Both the position numbers and the translations under genes were made by a program. This document shows, one piece after another, positions 40,801 through 52,800 of a DNA stretch of 64,000 nt (position 1 is its first letter; each line of letters starts with the position of its first letter). Where the stretch lies: NCBI GenBank assembly GCA_948470475.1, contig OX419338.1, positions 8,436,205 through 8,500,204 on the forward strand. The letters run 5' to 3'. The DNA comes from Galaxea fascicularis (lineage: Eukaryota; Cnidaria; Anthozoa; Scleractinia; Euphylliidae). The notes under the pieces were generated by a model. The model did not search any database, had not been told where the DNA came from, and saw only the letters and a program-made list of their open reading frames with translations.

Positions 40801-43800
40801 AATTGCAAAGTTTGCATTTATGTCACTTTATAGAGACAAATGAAATTTAGCAAAAATGTCTTTCTATATATATTACAGAAGCGAAGGACTTTGCAGTTAG
40901 TTAACTGCGAAATGTTCGTCTACATATATGAGAGAATCAGTGACTTCGCGATTAATTAACTGCGAAATGTTCGTCTACATATATAAGAGAATCAGTGACT
41001 TCGCGATTAAAAATCCCTCTCTGGTACAAGGTTTGAAAACGTTCACAAAAGACCCCAGAAAGCCTTATTTTGTCCTCAATGAACACTTGCAAATTCTGCA
41101 AAATTCGTCAACCGATTTGACGCTTTGTGGTTTCCTTCCAGTTTTGCGTCGATATGTTTCGTTGGAGTTTCTGGATCCGAGTTCATAATAAAACAACTTA
41201 CGCGTAAACAAGCGGACGTGTCGCAGAAAAGTTTTTTGACAGCCGCCTTGACCCAAAAGGTCATTTCCGGTTCGTTCTGATTGGTTCATTTCACTTTGAT
41301 AATTTGATAGATCAGTCAAGCGGAAAAGGGGGCAGAACTCAAATCTTACAAAGACCATTGCAGGCTCTCCCAGGCGGTGTTGGACACGGTTCACGTGACA
41401 TTATTCGGCCAATCATAATGTCGCCTTTGCAGAAGCAATGGCGGACACTTTCGTCTCGGAATGTCAAGAATGGTTCATCGTCTTCGACCGATTTCCACAT
41501 TGATGTAAAGAAAGAAAGGAATATTTTCTGGGAGCTTCAAGTTTAATATATGGGCCAGTTATTGTTCAAGTTTTAAATTCAGGTAAGCATTTTTTGTATT
41601 AAAACTAGTCGATGGAAATCTTGTTGAATTGAAAACTGTTGTCACGCACACGCGTTTGACATGGACAATCATTTGTTCGATTTTCGACAATCAAGGGTCA
41701 GTATCGGGGATTATTTTTGCACAGAACGTTAGTTCGATAGTTGATCTTTAAGAAACGTACGGCGGGCCCAGGCGGGCCCCGCCATTTTAACGATGAAAAT
41801 CTGCCTTGAAGTTTGGGCTTTTTCGTAATTTGTCACATATTCTCCTCAATTTCACGGCATTTCGCGGGAGTTGATGGTGTGATTCCTGTAGAAGTTGTAT
41901 TACTATAGAAGTATAATTTGTTGACCCCAGTTTGTTGTATTATGTTTTAATGCTTTCCTGCTATTTGTTTTCAGTGTTTATGTGATCCAGTTCTTCGGCA
42001 TGTCCTCAAAGCGGCCTTTTGGCCCTCCAAGTGGAGGCACTCCCAACTAACCGCCAAAGAAATGCACATATACACTGTATGCAGATCATCCATACAGGGA
42101 TGCTTTGACCAAGAAAAATCAACTGTAACAATATTTTGACATAAATTTTGACAGGCTACTGAATGGTTTTACTAGCTCTTAAAACTTGAGATGGCTATTA
42201 GTTGCAATGTCATAAAATACCCTGATTTGGCCCATGCTGTTGGCCCATGTCATGAACAGAGGCGTACTGTAGCCTGCCTTGCTGGCCTAAGAGGATGGAT
42301 GAATTGAATTTAGTTAGTTCTTGGCCAATGTAGCCAACTTGATTGAATCCAAGTCCATAGTCACTAAAAACACTAATTGCATTTGCATAATTTAAACATA
42401 TTGTCTGGTTTAATATGTGTGCAACCCCCATAACCTTAAATGGGAGGGTATGTAGCACTAAGGCCTCCTGAGTCTCTCCTGTCTGACTCAGGGTCTCCCT
42501 CATCATCACTGTCTCCTGTACTTTGTTCACTTAAGCAATCAACCTCACACGAGGAAATGTAAACAGATTCAACACTTCTATGGTCATTTATTTTTCATTT
42601 TCATCTCAAGAAAGCATGATGTGGTAAAGGTTACATAACCGTGTCTTTAACTTGAGAAGTCCAGATTTCATTGCATGCTCTGAAAATCATAATAGCCTTT
42701 TGTAGAACTCCATTCTGTCTGGCTGATTTTGTCTTCCTCTGCTCAATAGTCAAAAATGGAAAACATGGAACAGTCCATAGCAATGTTCCTTGTTCCACAC
42801 TGATGATGACCTTCAGTTGAACAATTGCATTGGTACAGTCAATATGAGGTACAATGGGAGGTGCTGTTGTGTCAGCTTCTGGCAAAATAATGAACATAAA
42901 ATGTAGCTACAGTAATATTAAAATCATTACTTGATCACCACTTTGTTGACAACAACACTTCGGTCCAATGAATAATTTTCAACAAGAGTTACGTAAGATT
43001 TACTAGTTATATTTATGCCCATAAACCTGCAATAAAAAAATTTAACCTTATTTACTTCCACCTGCAGTCTCCGAGAAAAAAAAAACATTTCTGGCACCCA
43101 AGCCGGTTTATACATTTACACCCCCTGTACATTTAATAGATAAACTGAGTTTCCATTTTTGAAATTTTGTTCACCTGGAATTTAAGTGTGTCAAGAAGTC
43201 AGAATCCTCTGATATCACGAAATCAGTGAAGCCTTCCAAGTTCAGGAACTACACACTGAATTTTCTTCTCCCTGCAAGACTAAATAAGAAAAAAATAACC
43301 TCAGCGACAATGGAAAAATACCAATGCAAATACATTACATCAAAATACATTTTTCTGGCATGCATTTACTCAAATTCAAGGCAATGCAATGAATTATGCT
43401 TCAATATGTATAAACTTAGCTTACAGTTAAATTATAGAAGTAATGACAAGAACCTTTCAAATAATTAATGCATGTAAGATATCAAACTTACTCAAAAAAG
43501 GCAACATTGAGTCTGTCAGTTCTTTAGAGAGTTACTCCAATACAACTAAAAGAATTTTAAAACTTATGCATACCTCAAACACCTTCAGGGCCATTTCATT
43601 TGTTACATCCACTGCTTTTAAAAAAAAATCCCTGCCTTGTCTTTCTCTCCTTGTCTCCAAAGGGCCAACCCTTGACTGGCAGACTCGTCACGATTCCTTT
43701 TGATTAGAAAATAAAGTGACTGAGACTCGATTACTCAAGCTTTGCACGAGTTTTCGATTCAAAAACAGTAACACAACATTGCTTTGTTTTCGAATTATTC

Positions 43801-46800
43801 TCACCTTTTCCTTGTGGATTCCTCTTTTTGTGTTCGACGAAAATCCATCAAACACCACGATAGCGCGTATCTTGTTGGTCAGCAATAAGACTCCAAATAA
43901 GAAGAAAGTGCCGATCGAAATTAAGTGCGAGTTGTTCCATACGATCGAAATTAAGTGAGGTTTGCCCGGAGTTGTTCCATGCAGTAAATACGATCGAAAT
44001 TAAGTGCGGTTTGCCCGAGTTGTTCCATGCAGTAAATACTCCCATTATGCATCCAGCAGTAAGTATTTATAGCTGCTACTTTCCCCGCGAACGATTTAAT
44101 GTGTACATCTTCGGAGATTTCTTTGAGCATGGGAAGCAGTCCTCATATCTTGACCATCCTCTCCCTCGACGGAGTTGTTTACCGTCCGGCGATCAGGCGA
44201 AAATGAGAGCTGTCGGAAATTTCTCCCGGCATGCTTTGAGAGTCGTGTCCAACACCGCCTGAGGCTCTCCCTTCTCTTGCCCGCCCCAATCCCCGATCTT
44301 TGACCGCGTGCCATTTAGAGCAAGTCGACACGACCATCTCTCGGAATACCCAAATGGAGAGCCTGTTTGCAGGCTATGCGTCCTTTAGAACCCCCCACCC
44401 CCCAGACAATGTTGAAATATCTGCTTTTTCGCTACCGTTAAAAATCATCATTCTAATGGGGGTGGGGGTGGGGGGGGGAGGAGGGGAATTGTCCCTAGAC
44501 TTTTGTTCTGCATTGTAGCATGTGATCACCTGTTGTATAGCTTCGAATTTTTGTGCTAACAACTAAATAGGAGCTTGCTACTCCCTGTTGGATGGTATGC
44601 TAGTCAATCACAGGGTACCCACCATGAAGCGACTATCCCAGGGATTAGCCTAGCAACACCTCTTTAGATACCTCAGAAAACACAATACAGATTAACCATA
44701 TTCATGATATCAACCCAACCTTTGCTTCCCTGCTTTGAACTCATTTACTCCCAGAAGTGATTAGCATACAACTTCTCCTTATGATATCAACACATTGTTC
44801 AGCAGACAGGAGATGAGAATAGACAAATTTATCAGCCAAAGGGTGTACTTGATATAACACCAAATTCTCTCAACTAATGTACATGTACAACCGAAGGAAA
44901 AGTATTGTAGCTAGAAAGGAGAATTAATGATCAGAACTTGGCAGTTAAAGTGCACCTAACCCCAAAATAATTTTTTTGCTTAAATAAATCTTTGCACCTG
45001 TTCGAAACACATTGAGCCTTTTGCGTCTTTTTAAACCAAATCTGAATAGACCCATGCCCCTTTCTAGCTCGGTCGTGGGACATGATGACCAGATTTCGTA
45101 ACTTTTACAGCCTATAAAAAGTCAATATTTGGTTGAAAAAGGCTCAAAACGGCGCATTATGTTTCGAACAGGTGCAAAGATTTATTTAAGTGAATAAATA
45201 TTTTGGGGTTACGTGCCCTTTAAAGGGTCAATATTGTAATTTTAACCATGGCCGTCGTCAGGTTTCCTCCGCACTAACACAAATAAGGTGACTTCAAACA
45301 CTTACCACACATTTATCCAACAAACTCTTGATATTTCTCGGATCTGAAGACTCCAGTTTAAGCTTCTTGACGCCACGCTGGATTTTGTCCAAACCTGTTA
45401 GTGTCTGCCCGAGTTGCGTCTCGAAATCAGCCTCCATTTTCTTTCCTGGCTGCTCTTTGAGTTCTGTAAACTTGGAGTGGATTGTTGCCCATTTGGCGCG
45501 TAGCTGTTCCAGTTCTTTTGTCATCTTGAGGTAAACAGATCCCTTGGGAGTCTCGCTGAGTTCGTGGCATGTCGATTCCACAGAGTTCATGAGCGACTGA
45601 TTCATCGTAAACTCCTCCTCTAGAGCCTGTTATTAGGGAACAACAACGTGGAAAAACAACTTTATGGCAAAATTTGCTTCAGTGAAATTTCTGGTGAAGC
45701 CCAATAATACAGTCTTGACAGTTTTGGGGCTTTACACATTTACTATCGACTCTACCAGCTAGCGATTTTTTTGGGCCAAACTTTGAAAGTCGCCGACTTT
45801 CAGTTCAGTGTAATGCATTATTAATACAGCGCAGAATTTAAGCATTAGTTTGTGGTGTTTCGGGTGTCTTAAATGGAGGGTCATTCAGTCCGCCCGTCCG
45901 ATGGTTGTTCGGTCGGTCGGTCGGCCAGTTGGTCAGTCAGCCAGTTCGTCCGTCCATCCTTCAGTTAGTTTCTATTCTTCCCTCTCTCATCATCACCTCT
46001 GCTTGATAAATTGCCTGTCAGTCTGACTGTTTCCCTTTCTGTCAAATTTCAAGTGCTCCCACCAGACCATTTTAAATTTTATATTAATTTTTCGGGTCCC
46101 TAACTGACCTTATGAGGAACACTGCTTCTGCCATCTGTCAATCTACATGTAACAGTCTGTTTTTGTTTGCTCAGCGCTCATTTATTCTGATCACAAATCC
46201 GTACCTTAATTTCCCTTTCATCGATCTCCTCGTGCTTGGTCAGTTTGGAGTTTATGAGCACTTCAATCTTCACCACCCACATTCGAATCGTTTCCAAATC
46301 TTTCCTCAGCTGTTGCCGCCGCTGAATTTCGCCTTCAAGAACCTGTCGCGTTTTGTCGACCTTTCCACGAACGTCAGACAGGCGCTCCTGTAAGTCAAAG
46401 GCGTTTACGTGTAACAGCAACTATCAGTTTGAGTCAGAGTAACTTTTCTTGTTAGAACGAATCTTAACGTGACTTCCAGTTATCTTCTGGCTCGGAGAGG
46501 TTTTACGTTTGTACAGAAAACAACGCATTTTGTAAATTCACTGACAGACGCGAGATCTCAACAGTTAATGAGCTGCTCATAACGGAGATGTGGCATTAAA
46601 ACTGCTAGAACAAAGATACCCCCATCACGTTTATTTTTGGTTAGCTTCACACAACTCTAGTAAAATGTTCCAATACATTGACAACAATGTTTGCAAAATG
46701 CCACGCAATCACTAGAAATGCCTGTCCTCTGAACGTAGTCAGAATCAACTCAAGTGCATTTGAAAAACAGAAATTCATAAACGTAGTTGACCTAACCAAT

Positions 46801-49800
46801 GAAAACTGCAGACAACAACTGTTTTTCAATTTTCTGGGAAAAGATTTAAATTGATTGAAGGAGATTTTCCAGCTATTGGCCGAGAGATTACCCAGATTAC
46901 ACAACAGTCACCTCATACAAATCCATTTGCTTTCTGACAATGGTCAACGCAATTCTCTTGCTTGTGAGTTGCCGGGCCAGATCTGGGACAGAGCCTGCCC
47001 CGCTTTCTTTCATGGCTGCCGCGTGACGATTTAGGTTCTGAGGATTCAAAAGTTTTGTGTTTACCACAATTATAAACTCAACATGAGTGACAGAGAACAT
47101 AACCTCGACAATGTGTTCAGCGCACGAGACTCAATTCCTACGAATCGCTCATCCCTGAAAATTTATATGTTACACCGCGATGCGGGAACCAAAATTGTGT
47201 CCGTACTAAATGCATCGTTCCTTGAGGCGCTGGTTATCATCCACTAATTTCGAGCTGAATTGTGCATCAAACCCTTTAGTACGCTGTACAAAGCGGCTCT
47301 GAATTTTTCATTAGAATAAACCTAAACAGTAAATTGAGCATCGTTTTTCTGCTACTAGGAAATGCTGTTTCATTGCGTCATACAAGGTGGCTCTGTCTTT
47401 TGAGTCTGTTTGAACACACAAATTCTATTTAAAAAAACAGTGCTTTCAATTCGAAGTTCGCGTTTCAGAATTAGACGGCGCAATGAAAAACGTGTAAATT
47501 AACATGAACGAGCAAGTTGTTCGACACTCCTACTTATTCCCTGTATATCTGTCCATACCCGTACGGCGTCATCGAGTTCGGCCTCGGTTCCCTCGACCAC
47601 GTGATAACTCTTCTCCACCACTCGATCCAGCTCTCCCATCAGTTTGTAATCCCGGTCAATCAACGCTTTAAACTGTTCCAGCTCCAGCTGCGTCTGCTTG
47701 AATTCGTGTTGCCGCTGTGCAACCTTAGTTTTGAGCCTGTTCCAGTCTGCGTTCATCTTTTTCAAGTTCTCTTGAAGGACTGCGGGGCTCCCCTGTTTTG
47801 TGTTGTCAATCATTTGATTGGCTGTTGTGTTGATGCGCACCACAATCGGGGCGCGTTTTGAGATGTCCTGCTGCAGCTCCTACAGAAAAGGCCCCAGAAT
47901 AATAAGCTTGGAACTGGAAGTTTATTTATAGAAGTACATCATGATGTACACTTGATCAACGTAGGAGATTAACTGTAACTGACTATACCCAAGATCTCAG
48001 TGACAACAACTATCGAACGCAAAATTGTAGGGGCCGACCAGCCAAACCCCATGCCTACAGCACTCCAACAATATCATTCGAACACCAAGTGTCACACCAT
48101 GACATCATGCCACATGTCAGGTGACGTCAGCGAGTCACACCATAACATTTCAACTGCTATCACCTGGTAACATACTGCCACCTTGATGTAAAAAACGCTG
48201 TAAACAACAGCCGCAACATGCACAAATGCAACAATGACAAAAAGGAGCAAGTGTAAGTAAGTGCAAGTAAGTGCAACGATGCAAGCATAGGACTTCTCAA
48301 ACTCATTAATAATTCATCAAGTTAAAACAAAGGAAATCACAACCGTGAAGGGGGTTTGGATACCCGGTCTTAATTAGCATAGATTTTGACGATTTTGTTT
48401 CTCTGTTAATTCCTTAGTTTTTGTTTCAATTAAGAAGATATATCAAACACTCGAGACAGTGTTTCATCGGCCTTCCAAACACCTCGAATTCTCGGTGTTT
48501 GGATATCCTGATGAAACACTGTCTCTCGTGTTTGATATATTACATGAAACATGGAACCGCAGATCTCAGTCTTGCTTCCACGCCGCATTCAATTGATGCT
48601 TTACCAATTAGAATGTCACGCTACCCCAAGACGTTACGCAACCAAGTGTGTATGCACGTGTATGAAAGTAATTTATAAGCAACTTTACCTTATAATGATC
48701 CATCTTTTGCTGCGTGATTCCTCCACTTGAGATATCGCCCTCATCATCAGCGAGAGACCGCTCCACCTGCATGATCCAGTGGCTTATCTCCTTCATATCG
48801 TGACTCAGCTTATGGTACTTTTCAAGGGACGCCACCAAGTTATCCTTAACTCGTAACGCCACGCGGACAAGCTCGTCCCAGCGACTGTTCAGTTCATCCA
48901 GCTCTTTCTTCAGTTTGTCGGCAAACGCAGGCGTGGCCTTGCTGATCATATAGGTTCCGGTCTCGTTCAGTGAGTCCAGTTTACGCTGAAGCTTAGTCAC
49001 ATCTCCTTGCAGGGCCTGACAATAACATTATTAAACGAGTATTTTTGAAATCAGATACCTAAGATGAAGGTTTGATGACGGTATCTTTTTCTCCAGCTCG
49101 AAAAGGAGATGTTTGAAAGCGGATTAATATGAATCGTGAACATGGTGACAGCCAGCAAAAAAACAAAATGGATAAAGTTCTCTCTCTCATACACAATTAA
49201 TGACACAGAAAAAAACCAGGATCTTTTCTAAATGTATAATGGTACAAAGTAAAGCAGTGAAGTAGTTTGTTTTTTTTTTTTCATCGATTACGTACGGAAA
49301 ACAAAATCAGATAAAGAAGAGACTTGAAGAATGAAAACGTTTTGAAAACAACTTCGTAAAACTCCTCGTCATCTAAGAAATGAACGAAAATGTAAACCAA
49401 TGAACATGGCCTGAACTGGGAGACGAGATAAGAATAAGATGTTGGTGGAACAAAGCTACCTGTTTTGCTTGAAAGCAAACAAAGGGAACGAATACGAAGC
49501 TTACGGCACTACAAATAGGTACAATGACGAGGGCTGAAGCGGCTTGGAAATGATATCAATGAGAGGGGTGTTACTGTTAAACGGAAGTATGACTATCAAA
49601 TTGTACTGGTAAACGTTACTGTTGAATGCAAGTATTACCCCTCCTTGTGTAATTCATGACGGATAACGGTCATAAAAGAGCGAGATTTTCATCGAGACAC
49701 AGCCGACAAAGACGCAGGCCAAATCAAACTCCAGTCAGAGAAATAATTAAAAGTAAAAAAAGGATGTTAAGGTGTAGACGAATGGTGTTATAAGTTGAAC

Positions 49801-52800
49801 AAATGGAGAGAAATAAAATAGCATTACAGATGAATGACAGTTGTTAAGAGTGAGAAAACAGATTGGTTAACGTGACGCCTCTACGTTCCTTCGTCAAATG
49901 ACTGCACCATAACACCGCCAATTTGAGGAATGAACTTCACTTCAGTAGCGTGTATTTTTGCGGCCGTACACCAAGCAACGATCGCACAAGAACAAGTCTC
50001 TGGGTGAGAGATGTTCGCTCTCACTACACATGCCTGAAGGCTCTTAAAAGTTCGGACTGAATTTGAATGTTCTAATATGTTCAGTCGGCGGTTGTACTTG
50101 TTAGGGTTCGAGCTACCTTGTACTAATCCGAAAAGTATTTTTCACATGACGTCACGGCGGTCGTGTTGGTGTCCCAAAACAGAAACGGCGGCCATGTTGG
50201 TGTACCAAATTAAACATCCTCTTTTGTTTCAATAAACCAATATGGCTGGAAGTCACATGAGTGAAAACACTCTATGGTCGAAATAACTGACAATTCTCGT
50301 TCTTCTGTGAACCGGGGTTAAAGGAATGTTAACCTATTTCAGTTTCTTCCAGCACCGCTGTTAACGTCTAAGCTTGTACCGTGACAAATTGTTGAAGACG
50401 TTGAATGACTTAAAAATGTAGAAGACTCCCAAATTCCACGACATTTTTAGCAATTATCGTGTCATACGAATGATACCGTGGTTTTACAAGAAACAAATGA
50501 GGTCCTCGCAATTGCATGTTAAATTTTTAAGCAAGCGTTTCATTGTGCAAATTTGCCGAGATGTCATTTCGCGAAAGAGAAGGTAGAGGCGCCCGGAAAA
50601 CACAATCCGTATCATGAGGGTTACCTGATCAGTCGTCAACGTATGTATAGTGTGATGAGAAACTAGATGATGATACCCCTTAGGAATCATGGCCCTGTGA
50701 GGCGTCAGGTGGATTAACCAACTGACCTCGCTCTGATCTAACTGGGCTTCCATGGTTTCTGGATCTCCAGCGGCGGGTTCTTGATCTTTAAGGAAATCGT
50801 TGGCATCTGTCATCCATTTGAACAAGCCTCGCATCTCCTCTGTAAACTGGCGAGTCTGATTAACAGCCTTTCCGACCTAACGACAGAAAACATGAGCCAC
50901 ACTATTACAAATCCCGGCGCGGGATTCCGAAAATCGCCAATGATAGATCAAGACTCGGCCAAATTTCGTCAAGTCTATACCACAGGCAACTTTGGAATCT
51001 CCTCTGTGGATCGAGAGCTTAACATCCGCAGATATAGAGATATTTCTAACAGTTCTGGACGATCACTAAATTGTTAACCGAAGGTCAACTTGACTCAACT
51101 AGCAAGGAGAAAGGCTTTTCAAGACGGTTTCCTCATCTGGCTGCATTCCCTCAATTTATCAGCGTCCACAAGAAAAAGCAAGAAAAAGACAACGAAAGGA
51201 AGCAAGCATTCACCTACTTTCACTACAAAATATCACCACCTCCTTCGTCAAATCTACAAAACATGATTTACTCTAGGTTGAAAGCAACGTTAAAAATATC
51301 CGTATCATACTCCTTTCCCAAGGTGTACTTAGAAGCCGGCTACCACCGGAGCTCCGGAGGCTGTAAGACATCGAGTCACCGGCTACTTGGCCATGTTGGT
51401 CAACAAATACTTGGAAAACCTCTTATGGCCGCTTCGACTGCCACAGCCGCCTACTACCACAGGGAGCATATACCTGCTACAAATCTTATTGAAAGCCTTG
51501 AGTGTACCATGCCTTCCAGCAAATTCACAGAACGAAAGGATTTCCAACATAGCAGTCGTAATATGGATGGATGTTGGTTTGAATACGCGTCTAACACGTG
51601 GAATTCTTACTTGATTCTGTCGTTTCTCAGCGTGGTGATTTATGTCTCGCCATTTATCATTCAAGTCAGCAAGCTTTGTTCGAAGTTGCTCTGACTTCTG
51701 TCGTGGAAGTGACTTCACAAACTTGTCCCCAGTGCTGTTAAGATAGTCCATACTCTTTTGCTGTTCCGTCATGCTGGCTTGCAGTTGCTAATTTACACAA
51801 GAAAAGTAAGGTTAATTTGTACCAACGAACATGACACCACCAAAATATTTTTTTGTATTTCAAGCAGCCTATGACCCACATTGAAAAATATATATTTTCG
51901 CCAGGCTTAAAATGCACCATCACCGTTCTCTCGTCGCATGAGATGTGTTTAGTTATTTATTTTAAAAAAGAAACATTATGAATTACTGACCACTTAAAAG
52001 GAAGCTACTGACCAGTGCTTTCCCGTGATACCCTTCATTGTTACAACTGGATCATTCAATAATACAATTTTTCAAGGTTTTGCGGTTTGGGGTAATGGTC
52101 AAAGAACATAATCCATTATAATATACCATACCCTAAAAATAGCGACCATTGAATCGTCTTCTATCTGGTAATCAGCAAAATACAGCAATGTTTCTCAGTC
52201 GCTTTCAGGGATGTCATTAAGGGCCGGGGATTCTCCCCTCGTATTTTGAGGTATATCCCCGGCTACTCTGATATAAAACCAGCGTGTTGACTTCACTGCA
52301 GCAACTCGAATCCCCGGCTATTTTTTGTATACCCCCATCTACTTCAAAAATTAGTGACAGCTTTGCGCTTTCAACAAAACAATCGTCACACCGCGCTTGT
52401 TGGGCGTGAGATGGCAACGCTTCTCGTTGGTCATCTCCTACCAATGCGCGCTCCTGGAATAACTTTAAATTATACCATTCAGGGAAGCCCTAAAAATTAA
52501 GGGGAATAAAATCTTCAAGCGTTCCTCCTTCCACACACACCTTGTATTTCTGTAACTGTTCTTCAAGGGACGCTGTATCAGAAATAAGAAACTCCGACCC
52601 CAATTGAGACTCCATGTTTTTTATCTTCAGCAGAACTGCATCCATGGTACTGAGAAACTGCTTTGGCGGTCCAGACTCCAGTGCGGCCGTCAACTGTTTC
52701 TGTCTGTCTTCAAAGGCCGCCTGGGCTTTTGACCAGCGGTCATCCAAGCGCTTTACCCCTGCCTGGAGGTGTGGGGTGTGTCGGTCCTCCTTGCTCAAGT

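Larger units (their letters stand above)
39804..44376. mobile_element. 4.57-kb DNA transposon with long TIRs and 9-bp TSD
   Basis: The left end TAGCCTGCAAACAGGCTCTCC is repeated inverted at the right end, and similarity continues inward for over 100 bp (GCGCGGTCAAA, GGGGATTGGGGCGGG). It is flanked by TGCGTCCTT at 39795-39803 and 44377-44385. Long TIRs plus a 9-bp TSD fit a Mutator-like (MULE) or Merlin-type element, but I find no intact transposase, so the superfamily is a guess. The minus-strand frame 41065-41394 ends FCRICKCSL, a possible metal-binding remnant. It lies inside a dystrophin intron. Confidence 0.8.

Noticed and set aside
40901..44040. CRISPR-like array of repeats
   Set aside because: Only two or three contiguous tandem units without spacers, in a eukaryotic intron.
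51071..51694. 207-codon plus-strand open frame
   Set aside because: Made of intron, dispersed repeat family D and the antisense of exon 51611-51787; no domain and a changing composition.
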